NCBI GenBank assembly: GCA_964006375.1
Contig: OZ023262.1
Location: forward strand, 196,169,907 to 196,233,906
Direction of reading: 5' to 3'
Source: Tillus elongatus
Taxonomy: Eukaryota > Arthropoda > Insecta > Coleoptera > Cleridae
DNA length: 64,000 bases
Shown: positions 14,645-29,559 of the stretch, piece after piece
How the letters are laid out: the number at the start of each line of letters is the position of its first letter
How positions within the stretch are numbered: the stretch's first letter is position 1
The notes under the pieces: model-generated
Seen by the model: the letters and a program-made list of their open reading frames with translations, nothing else
Database searches by the model: none
What the model was told of the DNA's origin: nothing
Made by a program: the position numbers and the translations under genes

Positions 14645-15002
14645 CGTCACGTTAAAATAATATTGAAGAAGTAGATTATTTAATCTATTTTAAATTGCTT
14701 ATAGTTACGGGCATCCTTTTTTTATCCAATTATTTGCGGTTAGTTTTGGTTTTCAAATATTTTAGATGAACGACTTTGTAACTGTAGGCTCCATTACACT
14801 AGTGTGGGGTTTATTCGTTTTAGAACACATTGATTTCAAAAATGAATTAAATAAATGCTACTACATTTAAACAAGTTAGGTATGGTCTAGCACATAAAAC
14901 TAAATATCTTGTATGAGTAATAATGATGTTGGATTGAGCAGCGACTAGATTAAAATAAATCTGCGCTTAACTTTTTAATACGTTTAACGCAATTGAAATA
15001 AG
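14643..15002. other. AT-rich non-coding stretch
   Basis: No gene or recognised element between the TA array and the threefold tandem repeat. Confidence 0.4.
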
Positions 15003-16010
15003 TTGCCGTTTTCGATGAAAACACCTGTACATGTTGACGTGAGTAGTCTTTCATTTATTAATAGTAATCAGCTTAGATTTTACAGGGAAGAGTCACGGTT
15101 TCTTTATCCAAAATTTTATTCATTGCTTTATTCCAGGAAGCTTGATAATTTTAAGGTTCAGGACAATACCAGCTTTCCTTCTTTCGGCAGACGATAATTG
15201 TTGGTAGACTTGACTATAGCGATAACCCGCATAATGAGATTATTCCCAGTAGTTTCCAGATTATAGAATGTTTGGATTTTTTTTAAACGCTGTACCTTGT
15301 TACATTAGACCTTCATTAAAAAATCGGGATGCAGCAAAACTTCCGTTTTCAATTAAAAGAACAAAAAAAACAGACTGATTTTAATAAAAATTGGCCATCT
15401 CTTTCATTTGTTAATAATAATCAGTCCCGATTTTACGAGAAAAGGTCAGGTTTTTTTATCAAACATTACATTTATCGCTTTATTTTCGGAAGCTTTGACA
15501 ATTTTAAAGTTCAGGAAAATACCAGCTTTTCGTCTTTCAGCAGACGTTGATTGTAAGTCGACTTGATTATAGCGATAACTCAGATAATAAGATTATTGCC
15601 TGTAGTTTCCAAATTACAACATGGGATTTTTTTACACGCTGTACCTTGTTAGGCCCTTATTTCAAAAGTCTGTTCGCAGAAAAAAATGTCGTTGTCAATC
15701 AGAAAAGTCACGTACATATGTTGGTGCGAAAACCTAAAAAACATACTGATCTTGATACGATTTGGCGGAGTCTTTCATTTATTAATGGTTATCGGCCCAG
15801 ATTTTACGGGAAAAAGTCAGGGTTTCTTTATGGAATCCTTTATTCATTGCTTTATTTTAGCAAACCATGACAATTTTAAAGTTTAGGAAAATACCAGCTG
15901 TCCCTCTTTCAGCAGACGTTGTTTGTTAGTCGACTTTATTATTATTTGCATTGTTGCATTAAACCTTAATTTAAAAAGTCGCAACGCAGCAAGTGCGATA
16001 TAGCAGCGAA
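15003..16010 (+). repeat. Threefold diverged tandem repeat (about 350-370 bp units)
   Basis: Three units share TCTTTCATTTATTAATAGT-like starts (about 15047, 15398 and 15771), a GATTTTAC...TCAGGTTT middle, and an end with GACAATTTTAAAGTTCAGG, ATACCAGCTTTCC and TTCAGCAGACG. Their similar open frames (SLSFINSNQLRFY, SLSFVNNNQSRFY, SLSFINGYRPRFY) reflect duplication; I see no sign that they are genes. The ends near 15325 and 15975 carry the GGGATGCAGCAA and CAACGCAGCAAGTGCG motifs of Rep-A termini. Confidence 0.75.
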
Positions 16011-20422
<4,412 letters not shown>

Positions 20423-21125
20423 AGGTCGTAAATGGAAAATACGATATGATTCTAAAAATTTGTATACTTACTAATGTGGGACCTACCTTTAAAAAATAGT
20501 TTTACGTTTCTGCAATTTCCAGTTATACCGAAAGTCGACACCAACTTGCTAATTTTGAATGGAACGACCTATAATTTTAAGCCAATTTTGAGTAAACTTG
20601 CCTATAGCTAAATTTAGTTGCTTTAGAGTCATTTAAGAAAGAAAGTGATAGCTGCAGCACTATATTACCTAAATATCTTGTATGTTTACGAGTAAAACAT
20701 CATTAACTACAATTCTGCAACAATAATAGTCGAGAGTGTAGGCTATGCTAGATCTTAAAATAGGTGCGTAATGTCTGAGAAACATACAGGGCCGTCAATA
20801 TATATAAGCCATCTTAATAAGCCACAAAACTGTTTTTTTTTGCAAATAGAACGCCTAGTATATTATTCTACATTTGAGAGAAGAATTAAATTCTGAACAG
20901 AATGATATATTATTTGTATATACGTACCGTAAAAAGGGGACGCTTGGATCAATTTTAGTTTCATTTCGTCGCTGTCTCTTTTATTTGTTTACAAAATTTC
21001 ATAAAAAAACTGCTAAATGATTTGTATTGTATCGACATGTAGAGTGTGATTGTATATTAAAAAAATTGTACATTTTCTAAAATTTAAATCAAAAAATTAA
21101 AACATGGTGATCAAGTTAATCCATA
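20423..21125. other. Non-coding repeat-like DNA
   Basis: No gene. The stretch near 20510-20580 (TTCCAGTTATACCGAAAGTC, GAACGACCTATAATTTTAAG) resembles subterminal sequence of CAGGGTGT-ended DNA elements and the ACTTCCGGTTAAACCG segment at 38046 and 41812. Confidence 0.35.
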
Positions 21126-21179
21126 AAAGGGGGCTGTCTTGATCACTAATTAGAAATTAGCCTGTAATACAGAGACCAT

Positions 21180-21528
21180 GTGAATAGAATGCTAAATGTA
21201 CCACTCCATAACGACGAACGAGAAAAGGAGTACAACATCATAATACAAATAGCAGAAAGAAATGGATACAACAAGAAAACAATAGAAAAGCTAGTAAAAC
21301 AAATCAAAAACAAACAAATCAACAAAACCGAAAACAAAACACCAGAAACCAACACAAAATACACAACATTCACTTATAACCACCACATCAAAAAAATAAC
21401 ACTCAAACAATATGACTTAAAAATGAGCTACAAAACCAATAACAAAATAATAAACAAAATAAATAAAAAACAAGAACATAACCCACATGAATTAAACGGA
21501 ATATATCAAACAGAATGTAACACATGCA

Positions 21529-21621
<93 letters not shown>

Positions 21622-21849
21622 AATGACAAAAAATCAATAGAAACAAGATTCAAGGAACATATAACAGCATTAGATAAAATCCACATACCTAGCTACAAAT
21701 CAAACGTAGCTACACACATTCACAACACAAAACACCAAAAACCAGACATCACCCAATTACAACTAATAAAACATGTTAAAGACCACAAAAAAATGGAAAT
21801 TGGGAACAATACTACTACATTCAACAAACAAACAATAAGAAACAATTAA
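21180..21849 (+). pseudogene. PLE GIY-YIG endonuclease with YIG codons expanded to (TA)n
   Basis: Start of the readable frame is NRMLNVPLHND, then IQIAERNGYNKKTIEKLVK (PLE thumb block) and NGIYQTECNTCNK, in which GIY is at 21498-21506 and CxxC follows. The next codons should spell Y-I-G. Instead TATATA has grown into an 87-bp TA array (21533-21619). Immediately after it the protein resumes GMTKKSIETRFKEHITALD, giving the G of YIG, the catalytic-region Arg and the conserved KEH. It continues KSNVATHIHNTKH to a stop at 21849. The array changes frame and ends the upstream frame with TAG, so the nuclease is dead. Confidence 0.8.
21533..21619. repeat. (TA)n array inside a PLE coding region
   Basis: TA array exactly where the GIY-YIG tyrosine and isoleucine codons TAT ATA belong. 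Confidence 0.95.
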
Positions 21850-22200
21850 TGCCAGAACAAATCCAAGTACAAACATTTAAACAAAACTCAATAAAGGCCA
21901 TACAAATAGACAAATTATCAAACCGCAGTGATCAAGACAGGAGACCGAAACACACGACACAGTCCGAAGGCACAAGCAATCAGAAAACAGTAAACCGACC
22001 AATAGAAACTCACGGCACAAGCGCCACGCACAATCTCAGACGTAGACCACACAGGAGCGATAACAGTCAGTAGCGTGCTGATGATGAACCGGGACGGTTC
22101 GAAACTGCAGTCCACGCAAATCAATAAGAAATCACAAACGTACAGCAAACAAATAAAGTGTATATTTTAAAGTGATTACAGTGTAGTGCAATATTCCAAA

Positions 22201-22202
<2 letters not shown>

Positions 22203-22283
<81 letters not shown>
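22203..22283. repeat. (TA)n microsatellite followed by (CA)6
   Basis: TA array passing into ACACACACACAC at 22283-22292, at the junction between the PLE 3' region and the mariner relic. Confidence 0.95.
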
Positions 22284-22292
<9 letters not shown>

Positions 22293-22293
<1 letters not shown>

Positions 22294-23341
22294 ATAAGTA
22301 GGTACACTTTTGGAGAACTGTTGGGACTCTGCACCACCAATTTCCATGGTCAAAAAGTGGTTTCCTGAATTTAGTTGCGGTCGTACAAGCATAAATGACG
22401 CCTAACGTTCTTGACACCCAGTTGAGGTCGCTACACTCGAAACAATTTAAAAAATTCACGATATGGTGTTGGCCGATCGGAGATCGAAAGTGCGGATGAT
22501 TGTGGAAGCCATAGGCATATCACACGGCTCAGTGGTTTTGATTTTGCATGATCACATGGGTAAGAGAAAGGTATCCGCAAGATGGGTGCCGCGTTTGCTC
22601 ACAATCGACCACAAACGCAATCGTGTTATCACTTCGAAAGAGTGTTTGGCGTTGTTCAACCGCAATAGGGACGAGTTTTTGCGCCGTTTTACAACCGTGA
22701 ACGAAACATGGATTCACCACAACACACTAGAGGCCAAGCAGCAGTCAAAACAGTGGGTTTCTACGTGCGAATCGGGGCCGAAGCAGGCCAAGGTGAGTTT
22801 GTCAGCCAATAAAGTCATGGCGACTGTTTTTTTGGGATGCACGCGGTATAATACACATTGGTTAACTTCAAAAGAGAAGAACAATCAATGACGAATATTT
22901 TACCAACTTACTGGTCCGATTCAATGACGGTATAAAAAAAAACGACCGCATTTGGCCAAGAAAAAAAGTTCTTTTCCACCAAGACAATGCAAGGGTGCAC
23001 ACATGTGTAGTCTCCATGGCGAAATTGCATAAATTGGGCTACGAATTAATCCCTCATCCGCCCTATTCTCCGGATATAGCCCCGAGTAACTTCTTCTTAT
23101 TTCCAAACTTAAATAAATGGCTCGGCGGAAAGAGATTTGACTCCAATGATGAAATCATCTCACAAACAAATACCTATTTTGAGGACCTCGGCAAATCTTA
23201 TTTTTTGGAAGGAAAAAAATTGGAGAAACGTTGGACGAAGTGTATAGAGCTCAAAGGAGACTACGTTGAGAAATAAAATGATTTTTTGTCAAAAAACCTG
23301 TGTTTCATTCTAAAAGTCACGGACTTATTGACCTGCCCTCG
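22293..23341 (+). mobile_element. mariner element (DD34D), 5' truncated
   Basis: A mariner transposase relic followed by a typical 3' end (CGGACTTATTGACCTGCC, then CTCGTA). The 5' inverted repeat is absent; the element starts abruptly after the TA/CA microsatellite. Beyond the 3' end lies a minus-strand PLE fragment, so it may have inserted into that PLE, but the other PLE half is not found upstream. Confidence 0.8.
22305..23276 (+). pseudogene. mariner transposase, catalytic residues lost
   Basis: N-terminal pieces VKKWFPEFSCGRTSINDA lead to VLADRRSKVRMIVEAIGISH (second helix-turn-helix) and VPRLLT. In the first catalytic block the usual VDETW reads VNETW, so the Asp is Asn. The second block HQDNARVH (near 22977-23000) keeps its Asp. 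The third block reads YSPDIAPSN, again Asp to Asn, 34 residues after the second Asp. A frameshift near 22880-22890 separates the two halves. Stops also occur before 22463. The C-terminus ends GDYVEK with TAA at 23274-23276. Two of three metal-binding residues are gone. Confidence 0.85.
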
Positions 23342-23343
23342 TA

Positions 23344-23575
23344 AGTTCGGAATCAGTCAGAACAAGGAGTTTCGTAAACTCCGTGGGATTCGTTTGGAAT
23401 CTTATCCTTGGGAGTTTTTATCAGATTTGACAGTTTTTGCTCTGTTGTGAATATGGTTTTGATATTATGAGTTCTAAAAATTCGGTCGATTTTGCTGGTG
23501 ACACCTTTAATGTATGGTAAAAACGCTGTGTGTTCTTGTGTGGACTCGATCTGTTATTGTTGTGGTGTAGTGGTT
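23344..23575 (-). pseudogene. Penelope-like element 2 fragment (GIY-YIG start)
   Basis: Minus strand reads FLPYIKGVTSKIDRIF and THNIKTIFTTEQKLSNLIK, the conserved PLE segment before the nuclease, then KDKIPNESHGVYETPCSD, the first part of a GIY-YIG domain (GVY with CxxC start). It stops at the mariner 3' end. A frameshift lies near the start and a stop replaces the second Cys region. Confidence 0.7.
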
Positions 23576-24690
23576 TGTTGTTGTGCGTTTCTAATGTTTC
23601 GTAGTATATGATTGTTGTCGCATCCGTTTTCAGATCCGTTTCCGATGTCTTCAGATTGAACCCTTTCAAAGTTAACAACAGGTAACTACTTACAACCGAG
23701 TAACGCTCGTCCAATAACTCCAAAAAACAAAGCTGGTTCTGTAGTTACACCATCAAAGTTTTTAATAAGATGTCTATAAGCAAGGCCATTGAAATGAAGA
23801 AGACAAATGAACCATTGCAATGGTCCTGAAGTTTTATTTCAATATTGTGAATCACACCATTTTTTCGGCCTGTGTTCATAGCCGTACCGTCACAACCAAT
23901 AGCTACTAACTTGTGCCATGTCAACGTGTTTTTTTTTCCTCAAAAACTCGTAATTTTATTCAGCTATTTTAGATACTGTACCCTTTACAAGTGTCACATG
24001 TCCTAAATACGAACCATCAGACTCATGAATTAGACCGATTAGACTAAACATGTTTTGGCTGGTTTTTCCTTGGTACAGCGTATTGTCTTTTCTCCCATAA
24101 AAGTATATTCATTTTATACTAACGTCTGTCAATATTTGATCTTCTTTTAGTACTCTCCGAGCTCTGTGTTTTTCTCGCCTTATTTTGTTATTTTCGATTA
24201 CTAGGGTTGCGCTCGCCTCTTAAATCAGTCCAATATTTTTTAAAACACTAGACGCGATTGCAGCTGATGCTCTATCAGAAATTATAAATACGTAGCTTAT
24301 TATGGCAGGTGCAGGTAAATGAACTCTCATTTGAAAAGTTGCCGGAACAGATTCATCATTATGATTTAGTTTTTCATTAAATTGTTGAGATGAGCATTTG
24401 TAAGTGAACTATCCTCAAAATCAACCTACGTGGATTCTTTTGAATGCTGTATTTCTTTTCTGTAGTCCCTTTTCCCAATACTTATTGTTTATTTCCTATT
24501 AACGTTATTAATAAAAAGATTTCTAATAGTACGTTGATCATACAAAAACTTCAGTTCTAAAACCGGAATTTTTTCTTTTTTTTCACATTTACAATCTATA
24601 TTTCCCGGACAATCACAACAACTCAGGTTGTCAAGCTATCTCTGATAACTAGTAAACAAATAATGTTCTACAAGTAGCTACACGAATTTA
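23576..24690 (-). pseudogene. Relic of an unclassified insect repeat-type protein
   Basis: Minus-strand frames in order: CCDCPGNIDCKCEKKEKIPV (Cys-rich, near 24560-24620), ELKFLYDQRTIRNLFI, a middle with many stops, then LVAIGCDGTAMNTGRKNGVI at about 23855-23915, then FDGVTTEPALFFGVIGRALL at about 23700-23760, and ERVQSEDIGNGSENGCDN. I have a general memory of insect proteins with the GCDGTxxNTG pattern in large copy numbers, but I cannot name the family. Multiple stops and frame changes mean it is dead. It abuts PLE fragment 2 on the same strand. Confidence 0.5.
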
Positions 24691-24744
24691 TAAAAAAATT
24701 ATTACCGTTTCACTTTTAGCAAATTTTTATTTAAAAAAAAAGTG

Positions 24745-25090
24745 TGTGTATGTATGTATGTATCCGAGGCATAACTAGAAAAATCATAAACTGATTTGAA
24801 CGAAACTTGGTATATATCTTCATTTTGTTAAGACCGCTTACGAGTTCGTTAGCTAGCCCGGTTGCACCTCTTTTTCTAAAAAAAAGAAAGATTTTTATGA
24901 AAAAAACTTGTATCTCAAAAATCACAAAATTATTTTGGTGAAATTCGGTAGGTATGTTTCTGTGGTAAATACCTTACTATATACTAAAATTCAACCTTAT
25001 AAACTTATGACAAATTAAGTTACTTAAATTTGAAGCATTTAATGACAATTTGCTTCCATAACGCACTTTCTGCGTCCCAAAATTTTCCTA
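24745..25090 (+). repeat. Rep-A right module and terminal motif (no TA array)
   Basis: Starts with GTGTGTGTATGTATGTATGT in place of the TA array, then ATCCGAGGCATAACTAG, GAACGAAACTTGGTATAT, GAGTTCGTTAGCTAGCC. It closes with TTCCATAACGCACTTTCTGC and GTCCC, the inverted terminal motif also found at 44930. So this copy has a complete right end. Confidence 0.7.
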
Positions 25091-25113
25091 TTTAGTGGGT
25101 CTAATCAATAAAA

Positions 25114-25427
25114 AAACTCTGGACGCAGCAAGTGCGTTATGGTAGTGAATTTTCATAAAAATGTTTTTATTACAAATATGTGTGTTTTCTTTTTGAGAAA
25201 GCAGGTATCAATTTTGGTTACCAGTATAACCTATATAGTAAAAACAATGTGCCATGTTTCATAAAAATAACTTTATTATGTGAAAATGTACAAAAATTTC
25301 CAAAAGTAAACTTAAAGTGTTCCCGGAAGAACTCGTTTCTTGGTCAACCTTGTAGGTTAATAGCATATTGGGCTATTCAAATATGAACCATTTGATCAAA
25401 ATTCGCTACCATAACGCACTTGATGCA
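25114..25427. mobile_element. Short 314-bp element with Rep-A-type inverted ends
   Basis: Left end CTGGACGCAGCAAGTGCGTT, right end read on the minus strand CTGGATGCATCAAGTGCGTT. The match continues as ATGGTAG(T/C)GAATTTT for about 40 bp with few mismatches. The interior is AT-rich without coding. This looks like a minimal non-autonomous relative of Rep-A. Its left end faces the right end of the preceding copy, 25 bp away. Confidence 0.65.
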
Positions 25428-25859
25428 TCCAGAATTTCTTTACTTACAAACATGCATTATATTTCGATGGAAAATGCAAAAATTCAATAACATAAGGCGT
25501 GTTTGATTAAAAAAACAACAAATTTATCACCAACGACTTATGGGCCACCCTGTGATTGTAGAATATTTTTTAAGATGTAGCTCAAGATATCCTATAATTA
25601 ATATATACAAATTTTTTTCATATATTGTATAATAACGGCTATATTGAGCTTTATTGATTTTTTACGAAAATTCGACAACAATTATATACCACTAAACGAT
25701 AAACTCTATAGCTAAGACTACTGTCAAGCATCAGAGAAAGGGTCTATGAAGGACAATGACGGTTGAAACTAAGACTTCAGGGTTTGTAAAACATCCTTCT
25801 TGAGACATTTGATTTCCATAGCCCGTATTAGATTCAAGTTATTTGCCTAGATGTTGCCG

Positions 25860-26190
25860 ATTTTGACGTTTTAAATCGCAACTTTGACGTTTTGAGGAAA
25901 ACCCCAATTTATTTTTCTTTAAATGCCTATAACTTTTTTGTCTTTTGACCTACATAGCTAAATTTTAGTAGATAACTTACCTATAAGGATATAAACCCTC
26001 ATACCAAATTTGGTTGCCCTTAGTTTGTTAATTTTTTTCGAAAGAAAACACAAAATTTTCCGGGAAAACCTGGGCAGATTTTCCTGGCTAACGAACTTAT
26101 CCAAGCCATTTGCAAAATAAATTTATTCACCAAATTTAATTAAAATCGGCCCATTATTTTTTGAGTTATCGGTGTGATACACACACACAC

Positions 26191-26288
<98 letters not shown>

Positions 26289-26410
26289 TGAAACTGACCC
26301 CGGATATGTGTTCTGCGGGGCCTAATTAGCGCTCACTTAAAGAAATTTTTTCAAAATTCAAAAGTCGGGATCTCCTCATTAGTGAATTTTTTTAAAGAAA
26401 ATTCACCAAA
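25860..26410 (-). repeat. Rep-A copy, inverted, with (TA)n core
   Basis: Minus-strand copy. In plus-strand order: TTCCGGGAAAACCTGG, CTAACGAACTTATCCAAGCC, AATCGGCCCATTATTTTTTG, AGTTATCGGTGTG, (CA)n(CATA)n, TA array 26203-26285, TTGAAACTGACCCCGGATAT, AGTCGGGATCTCCTCATTAG and the head hairpin. Both modules are present. Confidence 0.8.
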
Positions 26411-27269
26411 AGCAGAAAACTTGAATTTGTGTAAATTGTACCAACTTTTGAGTCTCATTCGCGACCTAGAGAAACTAAATTTTTTTTATAGAAACAGAGA
26501 AAGGGAGTTAAAAGGAATGGTATTAGAACTACAATTTTTTTTACGTAAATACAAAATTGAAATTAGGCCGATTTTGAGTTTTTTTCCAAACGTTTAAGCT
26601 AATGCGCGACACAAAGACTCAAAACAAATTTTGCGTGTTATTTTTCACAAAATCAGAAAGCCAAAGTGCAACACTTTTTTGCCATTAGAATCAGAATCCC
26701 TGATTCAAAAATTTGATTTTTTCGGCTCGCCCTAGTATATATACAAGAGCTAAATGGAGTTAAGTTTATCTTCCATGTGTGTTTGAAGTGATAACTGAAA
26801 TTTATACAATTCTAAAAGCGAAATAAACGAGATAAGCGAAATTCTTGACATGTTTTACTACGTTGGCAAGATTGATGTAGATCAACGAGTTCAGCTACCA
26901 GCAATCCGTACCAAGCTAAACAGGTATCTCTTTCTTATCATAAGAAAAGCTCTCTATATGTACTCGGTGAACTTACCTATAGAATAAATTCGATGAAACT
27001 GGATCATTTGATCTTCTATCTAACAGTGTTTATTACATCTACAATTCTGTTAAACTTGACTTCTTTTCACAATACTCCAGAAATTGTTTTGTGGTGCCTC
27101 AGTATGACTGGAATTCTTATTCGATTTACGTAAACAGCTTGCAAATTTAAACTATGGTCGTATATGTTATAAAAAGTGTTAAATATAACTTTTGTTGCCA
27201 ACTGATACAAATTTAACACTTCTTTAATACAATAATAACCGTATGAAAATTTATACGCTTTCCTGTTTT
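26411..27269. other. AT-rich non-coding stretch
   Basis: No gene or recognised element. The open frames at 26382-26597 (plus) and 27067-27390 (minus) overlap repeats and show no motif. Confidence 0.4.
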
Positions 27270-27400
27270 TAGTGAATTTTCCTAGAAAAAATTTACTAAC
27301 GAGGAGATGGCAACTTTTGAATTTAGAAAAAATTTCTTCAATTGAGCCCGAACTATGATCCCTAGAACCCATACTCGGGACCAGTTTCAATGTTTATATA
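27270..27400 (+). repeat. Rep-A left module with a minimal TA core
   Basis: Head AGTGAATTTTCCTAGAAAAA and TTTACTAACGAGGAGAT, then CCCTAGAACCCATACTCGGG and ACCAGTTTCAATGTT, followed by only TATATATATA. A second element end, CAGGGTGTAAGAAAGTG, starts right at this TA. It may preserve the unexpanded state of the core. Confidence 0.75.
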
Positions 27401-28000
27401 TATACAGGGTGTAAGAAAGTGTGGAATGTAGCCAATATTTCGAAAACTACTAAACTGTGTTGACAACAAAAAGTATGTGTAACTATACAGGATAGCTCAG
27501 AAATAATACCAACATTTTTATTTCAAATAGAACATCCTGTATGTTTTTGCGTTTTTTCTTATCTTCATTTACTACTGAAAAGTAAAAGTTGTTAAAAACA
27601 ATTTCCAAAAATTGTTAATATTTCGAAAACCACGGAACATATTTTTTGACACTTGGTATATTGATGTATTTAAGTTCAATACACTTTTTACAAGTAAAAA
27701 GTATGTGTAATTATATAGTGTGGCTGAGAAATAATACCAATTTTGTTATTTTAAATTGTGTAATGGGGTGGTTTTACGTGCCTATTGCTTTTCTTTAAAA
27801 CAAAGGTTTTTTTCAAATGTAAACTCTAATTATTATTGTTTCTAAATTTTAAGAAACTATTTAATCAAGTACGGTTTTTAAATTCGGCAACGTTCGAGCG
27901 GCAGAACGTGTATTCAACAAACCACCCAATTTACCTTGTAAACAATGTTTAAGTTTTACGACCTTCAAGGGAGCTCTTGCCTAAATTCTTTTGGAACACT
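27401..28000. repeat. CAGGGTGT-type DNA element end and flanking repeat
   Basis: Begins TA-CAGGGTGTAAGAAAGTG, the usual start of TA-targeting insect DNA elements. Two similar internal segments (AAAAAGTATGTGTAACTATA near 27470 and AAAAAGTATGTGTAATTATA near 27697, each followed by AGAAATAATACCAA) show a roughly 228-bp internal duplication. No matching right end was identified. Confidence 0.45.
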
Positions 28001-28761
28001 AAAACCGAGCATCTGGGATCAAATTCCCAAAATTTTACTATATATTCAGCCTTAGTGTATACCGAGTGACAACCACGTCACAATCATTTTAAAAAGATTG
28101 TTAAAGTAACTCTAGTTTAGGGAGTCTTATGCTAAGAATAAAACCCCGCATCTAGTTTTAAAATAGCTTTAATACAAAATAAAATTTACACGAATAACAT
28201 TTTAACAGCACAATAAATTTTAAATACATCCTTTAATTTCAAAGGTTTCCGTATGATTTAAATTAAACAAGAAACTCTTAATTCCAATAATATAAATCCT
28301 AAAGTTATTTAACAGAATTATGTGATAGATTTTCCCCAATCTTAGGAAGGCCTAAATGTTACGCAAAACTGATACCGGTGAAAATTAAATCGGTTTCGCC
28401 CCTGGTATAAGTTCCCATGAATTTAATAATCGACTTTTTCTCAGCTTAATTATAGCCCTCAATCCTTATATAACAGTCCCTTAGGTTCCTAACTAAAAAC
28501 CTTTATGGCTCCAAGCCCTATCTTATCCTTTTACAACAATTCCCCGTCTACTAAAATCCCTTAACACAACATCTACAATTTTAGTATGATTCCAATTCAC
28601 TCTAGTTATATTCTAGCCCCTACGGCTCAATCATCCATACTATTTCTATCTTACAGCCTATGGCCCTAAATATATCTATACAAATGTTATATAAAAATTA
28701 CTTCAGTACCCGAGACAGCTAACCTCTCAAATAAAAGACAAATTAAGCAATAGTTAGACAT
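28001..28761. other. Non-coding stretch
   Basis: No gene or element recognised. It lies on the downstream side (minus strand) of the candidate exon below and would be intronic if that exon is real. Confidence 0.35.
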
Positions 28762-28815
28762 CGAACGGACTTACCAAACCCCTGGGGCACTAAGCTAGCC
28801 TTGTATCTTACTTAC

Positions 28816-29010
28816 CAGCCCCTCCATCGGCCGTTCAACCACGCCGTCCGCGATAATCGCCCTTTTAAAACACTCCTAATTCACTCTCTGAAATTTCACT
28901 CCCTTCTCAATTTATTTAACAGAAACCCTTGACAATTATCGCCGCGGCGGCACTGCCTAGCCGAAGGCCGGCTGCGTGACCACTAACTTTTTAGACACGT
29001 ATTTTCTACT
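28816..29010 (-). other. Candidate CpG-rich first exon of a host gene (minus strand)
   Basis: A short G+C- and CpG-rich block (GCCGCCGCGGCGATAAT on the minus strand) in AT-rich DNA. On the minus strand it ends with ATGGAGGGGCTG (28827-28816), four codons M-E-G-L, directly followed by a full splice donor GTAAGTAAG. A second donor-like GGTAAGTCC lies near 28768. No downstream exon could be identified, so a gene is only a possibility. An alternative is a chance GC-rich repeat. Confidence 0.25.
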
Positions 29011-29559
29011 CCACGTCTCAAATTCCCAGTTTGGAATTTTTGTCTCCGTTTAAATCAAATTACCTTGTTGCAGAGGCTATAGAACTCAAAACTTGCAAAT
29101 CTAGCATTCCTCTATCCAGTATATTTCAAGTGACCCGGTTTTAATTGCAACTTGAGCAGTTGATGGTTTTATAATTTTATCATGCCCAGAGTCTAGATAA
29201 TTATGCACATTCGGATTATATTTACTAGCGTTTAAATATTTGTTGTGGCGATTTTTCATATTTTTTTGAGATCCTATCCAGTAATTTATTTACATCTTCT
29301 CTGAACATTGATATATGGAGAAATTTCGTTAACCAGATACTTAAACCAGTAGGCATCTTGCTTATAATGGATTACACTGTATATTTTGCAGATTCTAATA
29401 AGCATTTACGAGATAAATTAAATGATGTAAGTTGTACGTTGTTTCTTTGTCTACATAAACCGAATTATGGTATTCATATTACAATTTAAAAGTGTGTACA
29501 TAACAGGAAGACGGTTACAGGTTACAAGTCCTAAAGTCCCCAAAAAGATTGTCTCCAAA

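Larger units (their letters stand above)
21130..22150 (+). mobile_element. Penelope-like element 1, C-terminal remnant
   Basis: Carries the thumb/linker and GIY-YIG nuclease of a PLE. Coding strand use is A-rich (many Lys, Asn, Thr), unlike the LINE nearby. The element has no RT motifs here, so the 5' part is lost. After the last coding stop at 21849 an untranslated part continues to about 22150, and a second TA array (22203-22283) follows. Confidence 0.8.

Noticed and set aside
21849..22073. Separate gene after the PLE nuclease
   Set aside because: Begins at the PLE stop, has no motif and looks like A-rich PLE 3' untranslated sequence.
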